From Allosaccharopolyspora coralli (GTDB taxonomy: Bacteria > Actinomycetota > Actinomycetes > Mycobacteriales > Pseudonocardiaceae): a stretch of 64,000 nt of DNA. A program made the position numbers and the translations under genes. Numbering within the stretch: the stretch's first letter is position 1; each line of letters begins with the position of its first letter. Below the pieces are notes generated by a model. The model did no database searches, had not been told where the DNA came from, and was given only the letters and a program-made list of their open reading frames with translations. Location: contig NZ_CP045929.1 in assembly GCF_009664835.1 (NCBI RefSeq), forward strand, positions 3,596,001 to 3,660,000, given 5' to 3'. This document shows, piece after piece, positions 31,696 through 40,282 of the stretch.

Positions 31696-32916
31696 GTCGG
31701 TGAGGCGGGGGTCAAGGGTGGTGACGGGGCCGACGACGATGACGGCGGGTGGGCGGATTCCCGCTTCCCGCACGTCAGCGGCGACCTGGTCGAGGGTGCT
31801 GCGCAGAGTGTGCTGGCCTTGGGTGGCTCCGTCCTGGACGACGGCGACCGGAGTCTCCCGAGCACGGCCGTGCTGGACGAGCACGCGCGCGAACTCCCCG
31901 ATGTTCTTGACCGCCATCATGAGCACGATCGTGCCACGCAGCTTCCCGAGCGCTTCCCAGTCGACGAGGGACTGCTCGTCGTCGGGACCGACGTGCCCGG
32001 AGACGACGACGACCTCGTGCGTCACGCGCCGGTGGGTGACCGGCACCCCGGCAGCGGCGGGCGCGGCGAAAGCACTGGTGACACCGGGCACCGTCGTCAC
32101 GTCGACACCGGCTTCGACGCACGCGATGAGTTCCTCGTAGCCGCGCCCGAACACGTACGGGTCGCCGCCTTTGAGGCGCACCACGAACTTGCCCGCCCGC
32201 GCGCGCCCGACGAGCAGCTCGTTGATCGCGTCCTGGTGCGCGGCGCGACCGTACGGGATCTTCGAAGCGTCCACGACTTCGACGTGCGGGCCGAGATCGT
32301 CGAGCAGTTCGCGTGGTGCGAGCCGGTCGGTGACGACGACGTCGGCACGCGCGAGCAGCTGCCGCCCGCGCACCGTGATCAGGTCCGGCGCACCGGGACC
32401 ACCACCGACGAGCGCGACACCGGGCTCGTGGCGCTGCGGACGATCGTCCACGACGCCGCTGCGAAGCGCTTCCACCAGGCCGTCCCGCACAACGGAGGAG
32501 CGGCGGTGCGCGCCGCCTGCCAAGACACCCAGTAGTAGCCCGTCGTGCTCGGCGATCGCGGGTGTGACCGCCGTCCCCTGCGAGGCATCGTCGGCCCGGA
32601 CGCAGAAGATCCGGCGGCTTTCGGCGTCCGCGACGACCCGTGCGTTGACGTCCGGGTCGGAGGTACAAGCGATCGCGTACCACGTCTCGTCCAGATCACC
32701 GGGCGTGTACCGACGTGCGCTCCAGGTGAGCTCCCCGGCGTCGGCCATCGCTTCCACGGCCGGGGTGACCTCGGGCGAGACGACCTCGACGCGCGCACCG
32801 GCGTTGATCAACCGAGGCACCCTGCGTTGCGCCACGGTGCCGCCGCCGACGACCGCGACGTGCTTGCCGCCGAGATCGAGTCCCGCGAAGTAGTGCCGTT
32901 CGTCGTGCGTGCTCAT
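31690..32916 (-). CDS. cobA: Fused precorrin-2 dehydrogenase / uroporphyrinogen-III C-methyltransferase
   Basis: A 408-aa CysG-like fusion. Residues 1-150 form the SirC/Met8-type NAD-dependent dehydrogenase (LGGKHVAVVGGGTVAQRR, then ARRYTPGDLDETWYAIACT). Residues 165-400 are SUMT (VALVGGGPGAPDLITVRG, RLKGGDPYVFGRG, VPGVTSAFAAPAAAGVPVTH, MMAVKNIGEF). SUMT supplies precorrin-2 for both sirohaem and cobalamin; the N-terminal part would send it to sirohaem. In M. tuberculosis the same gene neighbours cobB-cobO. It ends inside a family 3 hairpin. Confidence 0.95.
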   Translation of the reverse strand: MSTHDERHYFAGLDLGGKHVAVVGGGTVAQRRVPRLINAGARVEVVSPEVTPAVEAMADAGELTWSARRYTPGDLDETWYAIACTSDPDVNARVVADAESRRIFCVRADDASQGTAVTPAIAEHDGLLLGVLAGGAHRRSSVVRDGLVEALRSGVVDDRPQRHEPGVALVGGGPGAPDLITVRGRQLLARADVVVTDRLAPRELLDDLGPHVEVVDASKIPYGRAAHQDAINELLVGRARAGKFVVRLKGGDPYVFGRGYEELIACVEAGVDVTTVPGVTSAFAAPAAAGVPVTHRRVTHEVVVVSGHVGPDDEQSLVDWEALGKLRGTIVLMMAVKNIGEFARVLVQHGRARETPVAVVQDGATQGQHTLRSTLDQVAADVREAGIRPPAVIVVGPVTTLDPRLTDA

Positions 32917-33010
32917 GTCCGTCTGTCCGTCTCGAAGGTCGCCCCCGGCGTCCTCGACGGGGTGCGCTCACTGCCCGGCTCGGGTACGGGCCTTCTCGCT
33001 CTGCGGGCGC

Positions 33011-34078
33011 TCACCTGCTCGGCGCTCCGGCAGTACGCCGGTCGGCGCCGGAGAACCTCCACCACAGGGCAGCGCCGCCCCATACTGCCATGAACGCGGC
33101 CAGCGTCAGATATCCGAGCAGCTCGAAGTGGTCCCCGATCGCCGCGACGGGAGCGAGTCCCGCGGCCCCGAGTTCGTCGAACACACCCGCGAGGACGACC
33201 AGCGCGACGACCGCGGCGAGCACGACGGTGAGCGTGGTGGTCGTCACGTTCACCCACAGTCTGCGCAGCGGGCGCGCGAGCGACCAGGTGTAGGCGCGGG
33301 ACATCAGCATGCCGTCGATGCTGTCCACAGTGCACATTCCGGCGGCGAACAGCAGCGGCAGGCTCAACACCGCCATCGCGGACAGCTCGCCGGGAGCGAC
33401 GAGTGCCAGCACTGTGACTTCGGTCGCCGTCTGCATGCCGAGGCCGAACAGGAAGCCGATCACGAGCAGGTGCCAGGACTGTCCGACGAGACTCATCCGT
33501 CCGCGCAGCAGCCGGGCGAGCAGACCTCGCCGACCGAGCACGAGCTCGACCTCGGAGTCCCCGACTTCCCCGGCCCGCGCCCGGCGCAGCAATCGTACGG
33601 CGTCCCGCAGCACCAGCGCGTTCAAAACCGCCAGGACGGCGAGCACGGCAACGACGAACAGACTCACCCACAGCCCGACCCGGCCGCCGACCTGCTCCGC
33701 CCACCGCTGTGCGGCGGGTCCCGCGACGAACGCGACCGCCATCGCCAGCGCCACGACGACACCGGCGTGTCCCAGCGCGAACCACATTCCGGTCGCCACC
33801 GGCTTCTTTCCCCGCTGCATGAGCAACCGTGTCGCATCGTCGATCACGGCGACGTGGTCGGCGTCGAAGCCGTGCCGCACGCCGAGCAGGTAGGCGGTCA
33901 TGCCCGCGGCGGCGAGCCCGCCGGCAGCCGTGAACGAGTCCTGCGCCGCCAGGTACATACCCCACCCGACGAGGTGCAGCATGCCGACGGCGCCGAGCAC
34001 CAGCGCTGCGTTACGGCGCTCGACTCGTCCCCACCCGCCGGACGCCGGCGTGTCCGGAATGCTCGTTTCTGTGGCCAT
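33011..34078 (-). CDS. NiCoT-family nickel/cobalt permease
   Basis: A 355-aa secondary transporter with about eight hydrophobic segments. The family signature RHGFDADHVAVIDD (HX4DH) is in the second helix, followed by LGHAGVVVALA, GFLFGLGMQTATEV and LFAAGMCTVDSIDG, the other three NiCoT motifs. The ATG at 34078 follows AGGAGG. An upstream cobalamin riboswitch points to cobalt as the physiological substrate, feeding CobN. The 95-bp gap to cobA suggests they are cotranscribed. Confidence 0.94.
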   Translation of the reverse strand: MATETSIPDTPASGGWGRVERRNAALVLGAVGMLHLVGWGMYLAAQDSFTAAGGLAAAGMTAYLLGVRHGFDADHVAVIDDATRLLMQRGKKPVATGMWFALGHAGVVVALAMAVAFVAGPAAQRWAEQVGGRVGLWVSLFVVAVLAVLAVLNALVLRDAVRLLRRARAGEVGDSEVELVLGRRGLLARLLRGRMSLVGQSWHLLVIGFLFGLGMQTATEVTVLALVAPGELSAMAVLSLPLLFAAGMCTVDSIDGMLMSRAYTWSLARPLRRLWVNVTTTTLTVVLAAVVALVVLAGVFDELGAAGLAPVAAIGDHFELLGYLTLAAFMAVWGGAALWWRFSGADRRTAGAPSR

Positions 34079-34124
34079 CGCGTCGCGGACCTCCTGGGTT
34101 CTCCCGCCCGGGGATCGTCTCCGT

Positions 34125-34169
34125 GCGTCACGGCGTGACGCTCGGTCTCCGCACGTCACCTGGTGACGT
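34125..34169 (-). promoter_or_regulatory. Twin 17-bp palindromes between riboswitch and permease gene
   Basis: Two perfect 8-1-8 palindromes, 34125-34141 (GCGTCACG-G-CGTGACGC) and 34153-34169 (ACGTCACC-T-GGTGACGT), lie between the aptamer and the permease ribosome site. They share the core CGTCAC-N3-GTGACG, so arms of one can also pair with arms of the other. That suits an expression platform with exclusive structures, or paired operators for a metal-responsive repressor. Confidence 0.65.
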
Positions 34170-34174
34170 AGGGC

Positions 34175-34345
34175 CGGCGTGAGTGTCCTGACTCCCGGAT
34201 CGCCGCGGCGTTCCCGCCTTCCCGCTCGTGTCGAGCCGTGGCATGTGGGGCCGCTCCCCGGTCACAGTGGCGGGACCGTCCCGGATTCGCACCGGGTTCC
34301 TCCGCAACCAGCGGACGTATCGTGACCGCACCGTGTGCACGAGGT
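34175..34345 (-). promoter_or_regulatory. Cobalamin riboswitch upstream of the Ni/Co permease
   Basis: On the minus strand: GGAGGAACCCGGTGCGAATC, the CCGGG closing strand and GGTCCCGCCACTGTGACC (complement of 34262-34302), then GGGAGCGGCCCC, and the terminal CCGGGAGTCAGGACACTCAC near 34180-34200. All core blocks of the cobalamin aptamer are visible in order. Confidence 0.93.
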
Positions 34346-34420
34346 CAACTTCCGGGCGGGTCCCGGTGCCGCGGATCACCGTCGGCGGAGCCCCGGTGTC
34401 ACCTTTGCCCTGTCTCGCTC

Positions 34421-34492
34421 AGTGTCTGTGATCTTGTTCTGATGCCCGTCCGGGCATGGTCTTGCGTGCTCAGCCCGAGCACGCTGAGAAGC
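34421..34492. repeat. Dispersed two-hairpin repeat, family 5, copy 1
   Basis: Contains GTCTGTGATCTTGTTCTGAT, a hairpin ATGCCCG/CGGGCAT and a second hairpin GCGTGCT/AGCACGC with loop CAGCCCG. The partner copy is at 58971-59046, where the second hairpin reads GTGTGCT/AGCACAC, a compensated base-pair change. Confidence 0.75.
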
Positions 34493-34636
34493 TCCGGGCG
34501 TTGCAGGTTGTCGCTCGCAAGGCCGGGGCCGCCGCTACGTACGTGCTGGTACTCGAGACGACCCCAACGCCGCGAGCGGCAAGCTGGGACGCCGGTAGGT
34601 GACCACCACCACAGACCACAGACTCAGAGGGCATTG

Positions 34637-34672
34637 GGGAACTGGGGGCCCGGTACCGCCGCACCAGTTCCA
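34637..34672. repeat. Dispersed hairpin, family 4, copy 2
   Basis: GGAACTGG and CCAGTTCC close a hairpin with GGTACCGCC in the interior. It starts 11 bp after the stop of the minus-strand cbiG-cobJ remnant gene, a likely terminator position. Confidence 0.72.
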
Positions 34673-34682
34673 CCATGCGCTC

Positions 34683-35999
34683 TCAGTCGACGGGACCTGT
34701 TACTCCTCGGCTCACCCCGGGCACCACGACCACTTCGACGGCGGCTCGCTCGGCGTCGACCTGCTCGACCTCGCCGGTGTGCGCGAACGCGACGGCGCGA
34801 CCGGAGGCGGCAACGTCGACGGCGTCCGCAACGACGCCGACCTCGGTTCGCGCGTCCGGGCTCAGGACGCGACCGACGCGATCGAGTACCGCGCGGGAGC
34901 CGACGACGACGGCCGCTCGGCGCAGCTCGGCGTCCGCACGGGGAGTGCGGAGATCATCGGGTCCCGGCCCGACCCCGACTACGGCAAGCCGCCCGCGTGG
35001 ACGCAGTCTGGCGGCGGCGACGGTGACCCGCCGCGAAGTGAGCTTCGGCACCACCAGATCGACCGGCCCGCCTGCAGCGTCCTCCGTGGCGGCGGCCAAG
35101 GCCGCTGCTTCGGCGACGCTCCCGGTACCGACACGGTCCCGCACCGCGCCACTGGGACTCGGCACGTCGACCCTGTCCAGAACGTCGGCGGGGAACACCC
35201 GCAACGGGAGCTCGTCCCCACCTTCCTCCGAATGCCAGAACCCCAGGTCCTGCACCGCTTCCGCGAGCCCGGGGTGGTCTTCGGCGCGAGCGACGGTGGC
35301 GATGGCGCGTACCGCTCGCGGGTCCAGCGAGTACTCGCGTTCGAGCAGCGCGACGGCCTCGACGATCTCGGTCCGCGATGCCTCCCGAGACGCGCCGACT
35401 CCGACGATCAGGGTCCGGGGCACGAGCCACAGCAGCCGGGCACGGTCCGCATCGGCAGGACGACGATCGTCGAGCGCTATCGTCCACTGCGGACTCGCCG
35501 CGTCCGGCGACACCGTGTCCGGAAGGGCGGGAAGCGGAAACCCGTGGGGATTCGACAGGCCTACCGGTTCACCATCCGCGACAGCGGCGGAACATTCCGT
35601 CACGTCACCGTCCACAGTGGCATCCAACGCGTCGACCAGCTCGTCCAGCGGCCCGGTCACGTGCTCCTGCTCGACGGTCACGGCGACCGCATCCAGCACG
35701 TCGGCGACCTGGAGCGCGAGCGCGTTTCCGCCTGCGCCACTGAGCACGACGGCGAAACGGCCGTCCGCGTCGACACAGACGACCGCGGGATCGGTTCGTT
35801 CACCCGTCAACAGGGGCGCGACCGACCGGACCGCCGAACCCGTGCCGAGGAACAACACGACCCCGGAAAGCCGGTCCCACACGCGCCGCAGCGAGGGCCC
35901 GACCGGTCCTTCGACGACGAGTGCGTCCGCGCCGAAGCGGGCCGCCAACTCGCTCGCCCGACGACGCCCCGTGTGCGTCGGCGCGAAGAGACCGATCAC
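34683..35999 (-). CDS. cbiG: CbiG (cobalt-precorrin-5A hydrolase) fused to a truncated CobJ domain
   Basis: A 438-aa protein. Residues 1-115 are CbiG N-terminal (VIGLFAPTHTGRRRAS, VVLFLGTGSAVRSVAPLL); residues about 175-340 are CbiG central/C-terminal (IVGVGASREASRTEIVEA, IATVARAEDHPGLAEA, VVPKLTSRRVTVAAA). From about 345 a tetrapyrrole methylase begins (RLAVVGVGPGPDDLRTPRA), but only about 90 residues remain. The SGDPGVFAMAS and downstream parts of CobJ are missing, and the frame ends soon after VVVVPGVSRG. The CobJ half is thus a remnant; intact CobJ activity comes from CobIJ. The GTG start overlaps the cobL2 stop. Confidence 0.85.
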   Translation of the reverse strand: MIGLFAPTHTGRRRASELAARFGADALVVEGPVGPSLRRVWDRLSGVVLFLGTGSAVRSVAPLLTGERTDPAVVCVDADGRFAVVLSGAGGNALALQVADVLDAVAVTVEQEHVTGPLDELVDALDATVDGDVTECSAAVADGEPVGLSNPHGFPLPALPDTVSPDAASPQWTIALDDRRPADADRARLLWLVPRTLIVGVGASREASRTEIVEAVALLEREYSLDPRAVRAIATVARAEDHPGLAEAVQDLGFWHSEEGGDELPLRVFPADVLDRVDVPSPSGAVRDRVGTGSVAEAAALAAATEDAAGGPVDLVVPKLTSRRVTVAAARLRPRGRLAVVGVGPGPDDLRTPRADAELRRAAVVVGSRAVLDRVGRVLSPDARTEVGVVADAVDVAASGRAVAFAHTGEVEQVDAERAAVEVVVVPGVSRGVTGPVD

Positions 36000-37216
36000 G
36001 CCGACGGTCCAGCAGTGCGCGTACCGGAGAGCACGACGATCGGCACCGACGGTTCCAGCCGCGCACCGCCGTCCGGCAGCTCGTCCAGGCGGCTCGCCGC
36101 GAGCTGCACGCCTTCCACCTCGTAGCCCGCGTTTCGCAGCGCCTCGCGAGTCGGCGCGATCCGATCCAGGGTCGCGAGCGCGACGACGACGCGCTGCGCC
36201 CCGGCGTGTGCGCACGCAGTCACGACGTCGGAGCCGCCGGAACCGACGAACACGGCGTCCGGTCTCGGCAGATTCCGCAGCGCTTTCGGCGCCGCACCCT
36301 CCTCGATCCGGACGTCGACGTCGTGCTCGGCCACGTTCGTGACCATCCGCACGACCTGTGCCTCGTCCTGCTCGACGGCGACCGTCGCGGCACCGAGCCG
36401 GGCACACTCGATCGCGACCGAGCCCGCACCGGAGCCCACGTCCCACACGAGCTCGCCCGGGCGGGGAGCGAGTCTGGACAGCGCCACCGCTCGCACGTCC
36501 GCCGACAACAACGTGCCCTCCCGGTGCGAGAACGCGCCCTCCGAAAGCCCCCACCCGGAGCGCGGCGGAACCGGCTCGCCGCCCGCGAACCAGGAACGCA
36601 CACCGGAGCCGTCCTGCTCACCGACACACAACACGACCGTGCCCTGACCCCACGCCCGCTTCGCAGCCTGAGCGGGCTCGACGGTGGTGAGCTGCTCGTT
36701 CGGGCCGCCCAGGTCCTCGCCGACGACGAAGGTGCGGCGCCAGCCCTCGAGCCCGGACCCGAGTTGCGCGGGACCGGCTCCCGGCGAGGTCACCACCGCC
36801 ACCGCGCGTCGGGCGCGGCACACGTTGATCGCCCGTGCCAACCCGTCCGGGCCGGCGTGCACGACCGTCACCTCGTCCCAGCCACGACCGGCCTTCGCGA
36901 GCAGCCGCTGCACGCTCGACATCGCGGGCAGCACCGAGAACCGGATTCCGCGCTCCCGCAAGGCTCCGACAACACCGAACATTCCCGGGTCGCCCGCCTC
37001 GAGCACGACACCGGACTCGTCACCGGCGAGCGCGGCCAGTGCGTTGAGTGCCGGGTCGAGATCGTCGGTCTCGAAGGTCTTCGCGGACTCCGGTGCGTAC
37101 CCGTCGAGCAACGCCCGGGAACCCACCACCAGCGTCGCCGCGTCCAGCGTCTCCACGGCTCCGTCCGGCACCGTCGTGCCGACGACACCGATCACGGTGA
37201 CCGCCACGTCCTCCAC
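35996..37216 (-). CDS. cobL: CobL/CbiET-type precorrin-6Y methyltransferase, copy 2
   Basis: A 406-aa second CbiE-CbiT fusion, clearly diverged from the copy at 19136-20371. The N-terminal domain reads AVTVIGVVGTTVPDGAVETL with LEAGDPGMFGVVGAL in place of the usual SGDP. The C-terminal domain has LVWDVGSGAGSVAIECARLG and AVFVGSGG, an intact SAM fold. GTG at 37216 (GTG at 37207 possible). Coupled by a 4-bp overlap to cbiG. It could be an anaerobic-route CbiET specialised for cobalt intermediates, a backup, or a decaying duplicate. Confidence 0.82.
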   Translation of the reverse strand: MEDVAVTVIGVVGTTVPDGAVETLDAATLVVGSRALLDGYAPESAKTFETDDLDPALNALAALAGDESGVVLEAGDPGMFGVVGALRERGIRFSVLPAMSSVQRLLAKAGRGWDEVTVVHAGPDGLARAINVCRARRAVAVVTSPGAGPAQLGSGLEGWRRTFVVGEDLGGPNEQLTTVEPAQAAKRAWGQGTVVLCVGEQDGSGVRSWFAGGEPVPPRSGWGLSEGAFSHREGTLLSADVRAVALSRLAPRPGELVWDVGSGAGSVAIECARLGAATVAVEQDEAQVVRMVTNVAEHDVDVRIEEGAAPKALRNLPRPDAVFVGSGGSDVVTACAHAGAQRVVVALATLDRIAPTREALRNAGYEVEGVQLAASRLDELPDGGARLEPSVPIVVLSGTRTAGPSA

Positions 37217-37314
37217 CTCGTTCCACGCTCGACGATCTCGCGCGCGTCAGTCCATCACGAATCGCCGGTGCAAGCACCGACCCGATCGACGGGGTGTGTT
37301 GCAACCGGCGAGGT

Positions 37315-37352
37315 CGCCTGGGTGGGTGGTCTGGTACCGCCGCTCCAGTTCG
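37315..37352. repeat. Dispersed hairpin, family 4, copy 3
   Basis: Shares GGTGGTCTGGTACCGCCGC and CCAGTTCG with the other three copies. A separate 12-bp perfect inverted repeat begins at its end (GTTCGTGCCTCG at 37348-37359, complement at 37414-37425). Both lie between cobM copy 2 and cobL copy 2. Confidence 0.68.
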
Positions 37353-37467
37353 TGCCTCGTGGTGTTGGGCTTCTCTTGACGACCAGGTGTACGCGGCGAG
37401 AACCCCTGCCTTGCGAGGCACGAACTCCGAACGCCGGAGCGTTCCCCGATGCCCTCTGGCACGAGTT

Positions 37468-38772
37468 CTACTCCGAACGCTGGGCCTTGGTTCGTTTGGT
37501 GGTGCGCTGCCCGCTCTTGGCCGACCGGGACGACGAGCTGCCGGCCCGTTTCGTCTTGGGCCCTTGCGATTTCGACGCTGCCTTGGACGAAGACTTCGCC
37601 TGCGGAGCCTTCGCCGTGGCCCCGGCGGGCGGGCTCTGCTCGTCGTTCTCCGCGCTGGCAGCGGTCTCGATCGGCTCCGGTTCCGACGTAGACTGCTCGG
37701 GAACGGCCGGTTCGGTCAGCTCCGGCGACGCCGGCTCCGAGCCGACGAACAAGTGCGGCTGCGCCTGATCCACGCGCCTCGTGCGTGCCGCCCGCGCGGC
37801 GCCTCGTGCCGTTTCCTGCCAGTCCCGGACCGTCCACCACGCGAGGTCCGGGTTCGGGACACCCGACGCGGGCGCGCGTTCGGGCTCCGTCGTCGAGGCC
37901 TCGCTGGCCTGTGCCCAGTTGGGGCGGTACGGACCGTACTCGCGCGCGAACGGCTCCCCGTGGGTGCGTGCGACGGCGCGCTGAGTCGACGAGGTCGACC
38001 GGGGCCGGCTGCCGCGCGGAGTCGTCGAACCGGCCGCCTGCCTGGACCGCGTGGTACGCGCACGGTTGCCGCTCACCGCTCCACCGACGACGAACAGGGC
38101 CTGGCGCCAGAGTTTGTGCTGCCGGACGGACCGTTCGAGCTCGCCGAGTGTCGTGCGCAGCACGACCTCGTCCGGCGAGGACACCTTCGCTGCGACCAGC
38201 ACCGGCACGTCTTCCTGGTAGCCACCCGCCTTCAGGTCCGCTGCGAGCTGAGGAGCCCGTGAGGCGGGAAGTAGCACGGACATCGTCGTGCCGTGCGCGG
38301 CGAACTCGCGGATCTCCCGGCTCGCGGAGACCTCCGGACGGCACAGCACGACCGACTGGGCGTACTCCGGGTCGGTCAGCTCCCGGCCCACCGCCGCGGC
38401 CGCCGCCGACAACTCCGCCACGCCGGGAACGATCTCGACGTCGACGTCCATCCGGGCGCACGCGTCGTATTGCGCCTGCACGCCGCCCCACAAGCTCGGG
38501 TCGCCCGCGTGCACCCTGACCACCCGCAGCCGGTCACGCTCGGCACGGCGGAACACCTCCACCGAGTCGTCGTGCGTCAGCTTCGACGAATCCACGAGTT
38601 CCGCGGACCGCGCGGCGTGTTCGTGCAAGCAGTCCGGGGCAACGACACTGGCAGCCCAGAGGATCACGTCGGCCTCGGCGAGACGTCGAGCACCGCGCAC
38701 GGTGATGAGGTCCCCGGCGCCCGGGCCGGCACCGACGAACGACACGCGAGCACGAGACGGTTCCGGAGACAT
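37468..38772 (-). CDS. cobM: CobM-like precorrin-4 C11-methyltransferase with long basic C-terminal extension, copy 2
   Basis: A 434-aa protein. Residues 1-250 are a class III methylase of the CobM/CbiF type (VSFVGAGPGAGDLITVRG, VVRVHAGDPSLWGG, EIVPGVAELSAAAAAVG, YAQSVVLCRPEV). Residues about 255-434 are an added region rich in Ala, Ser, Glu and Pro that ends in a Lys/Ser/Arg stretch (SSSSRSAKSGQRTTKRTK) and includes PNPDLAWWTVRDWQETARGA. CobM is normally about 255 aa, so the tail is unusual. ATG at 38772 with GGGGAGGAC. It follows cobB by 103 bp and probably belongs to cobO-cobB-cobM2. Confidence 0.82.
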   Translation of the reverse strand: MSPEPSRARVSFVGAGPGAGDLITVRGARRLAEADVILWAASVVAPDCLHEHAARSAELVDSSKLTHDDSVEVFRRAERDRLRVVRVHAGDPSLWGGVQAQYDACARMDVDVEIVPGVAELSAAAAAVGRELTDPEYAQSVVLCRPEVSASREIREFAAHGTTMSVLLPASRAPQLAADLKAGGYQEDVPVLVAAKVSSPDEVVLRTTLGELERSVRQHKLWRQALFVVGGAVSGNRARTTRSRQAAGSTTPRGSRPRSTSSTQRAVARTHGEPFAREYGPYRPNWAQASEASTTEPERAPASGVPNPDLAWWTVRDWQETARGAARAARTRRVDQAQPHLFVGSEPASPELTEPAVPEQSTSEPEPIETAASAENDEQSPPAGATAKAPQAKSSSKAASKSQGPKTKRAGSSSSRSAKSGQRTTKRTKAQRSE

Positions 38773-38875
38773 GTCCTCCCCATCGCAGTGGTGGGACGAC
38801 CCGACGAGCGAATCACGGGCCGTGAGTAGGTCACGACCGTACCTGTCTGCTTCACGCCACCGATCCGGGGCGTGA

Positions 38876-40282
38876 TCACCCCGCTTCGCTGCGGCTCCGG
38901 GCGGAGTCACCGGTTGCGAACTCGGCGCAGTACCGGACGAACCGACCGATCGCCTCGGGATGACCGGCGGGGTGAGTGTGCAGGTAGGACGCGTGCACAC
39001 CACCGCAGACGAATCCTTCGGCGACCACCCCGTCGCGACGCCACCGCCACGCCGCCGACTCGCCGTGGCCGGGGTCGAGGACGGTACGGTGGAACTCGTG
39101 TCCGCTGATCCGCTGCCCTTCGGCGAACAACGGTGAGTTCGACACCGCCACGGCGTCGCGGTAGCCCAGCGTCAGCGTGGACGACATCCGCGCCCACGCC
39201 GGGATCACGCCGCACAGTGGGTGACCGTCGAGTTCTTCGGCGAGGTAAAGCAGACCACCGCACTCCGCGTGCACCGGTCCGCCGGCGGCGGCGAAGGCCG
39301 CGATCTCCTCACGTAGCGCGGTGTTCGCCGACAACGAGCCCGCGTGCTGCTCGGGAAACCCACCCGGCAGCACGAGTCCCGCGGTGCGCTCCGGAAGCGT
39401 CGTGTCCCGCAACGGGTCGACGACCACGACGTCGGCGCCTGCCGAGGAGAGCAGTTCCGGATGCTCGGTGTAGCCGAAGGTGAAGGCCGGGCCACCGGCC
39501 ACCGCCACGACCGGTCGCGAGACTTGCCTGGTGACCTCGGTCGACGGGTCCCAGGCCGGGCACGAGAATCCGGGCGCAGCCCGAGCCACGTGCTGCACCG
39601 CGTCGAGGTCGACACCGGACTCGACCGCGTCGGCCATCGACTCCACCGCTTCCCGCGCGGCGGCTCCGTGCTCGGCGACCGTCACCAGACCGAGATGCCG
39701 GGACGGCACCTCCAATCCCGAAGTGCGGCGCAGCGCGCCGAGAACGGGCAAACCTGCCGCCTCCGACGCCTCCCGCAGCACCTCTTCGTGACGGTCCGAA
39801 CCGACCCGGTTCAGAATCACACCGCCGATCCGGACACCGGGCTGATAGCTGCGAAAACCGTGCAGCAAGGCCGCGATGCTCTGCCCCTGCCCGGTCACGT
39901 CGACCACGAGCACGACCGGCGCGTCGAGCAGACCGGCGACGTGCGCGGTCGAACCGATCGCGGGACCGTCCGCCGGACCCGCACCGATGCGACCGTCGAA
40001 CAGGCCCATGACGCCTTCGACGACGGACAGGTCCGCGTCGGCTCTCCCGTGCGTGAACAACGGGCCGATGCGCTCGTCACCGACCAGCACCGGGTCGAGA
40101 TTGCGACCGGGTCGCCCGGCGGCGAGCCGATGGTAGCCGGGGTCGATGTAGTCCGGACCCACCTTGAACGGAGCCACGTCGACACCACGTCGACGCAACG
40201 CCGCGAGCAGCCCGGTGGCGACCGTGGTCTTGCCGTGTCCGGACGCGGGCGCGGCGATCACCACGCGGGCGTCACTCACCAC
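38876..40282 (-). CDS. cobB: Cobyrinic/hydrogenobyrinic acid a,c-diamide synthase
   Basis: CobB (468 aa) amidates the a and c carboxylates using glutamine and ATP. The N-terminal DTBS-like ATPase has VIAAPASGHGKTTVATGLL and FKVGPDYIDPGYH. The C-terminal class I glutamine amidotransferase domain has GGFPEQHAGSLSAN and HAECGGLLYLAEEL with the nucleophile Cys, and a late SGHEFH. GTG start at 40282, overlapping the cobO stop. The cobO-cobB pair is conserved in mycobacteria. Confidence 0.95.
   Translation of the reverse strand: MVSDARVVIAAPASGHGKTTVATGLLAALRRRGVDVAPFKVGPDYIDPGYHRLAAGRPGRNLDPVLVGDERIGPLFTHGRADADLSVVEGVMGLFDGRIGAGPADGPAIGSTAHVAGLLDAPVVLVVDVTGQGQSIAALLHGFRSYQPGVRIGGVILNRVGSDRHEEVLREASEAAGLPVLGALRRTSGLEVPSRHLGLVTVAEHGAAAREAVESMADAVESGVDLDAVQHVARAAPGFSCPAWDPSTEVTRQVSRPVVAVAGGPAFTFGYTEHPELLSSAGADVVVVDPLRDTTLPERTAGLVLPGGFPEQHAGSLSANTALREEIAAFAAAGGPVHAECGGLLYLAEELDGHPLCGVIPAWARMSSTLTLGYRDAVAVSNSPLFAEGQRISGHEFHRTVLDPGHGESAAWRWRRDGVVAEGFVCGGVHASYLHTHPAGHPEAIGRFVRYCAEFATGDSARSRSEAG

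Larger units (their letters stand above)
34346..34682. other. 337-bp intergenic region holding two dispersed repeats and a weak 48-codon frame
   Basis: No convincing gene. The region contains a family 5 repeat (34421-34492) and a family 4 hairpin (34637-34672). A plus-strand frame from ATG 34456 to a stop at 34602 would encode 48 residues (MVLRAQPEHAEKLRALQ start), but it begins inside the repeat and has no ribosome site, so it may be a gene relic. Confidence 0.5.

Noticed and set aside
34456-34602. 48-codon plus-strand frame
   Set aside because: It starts inside a family 5 repeat, lacks a ribosome site and matches no family I know; at most a relic.
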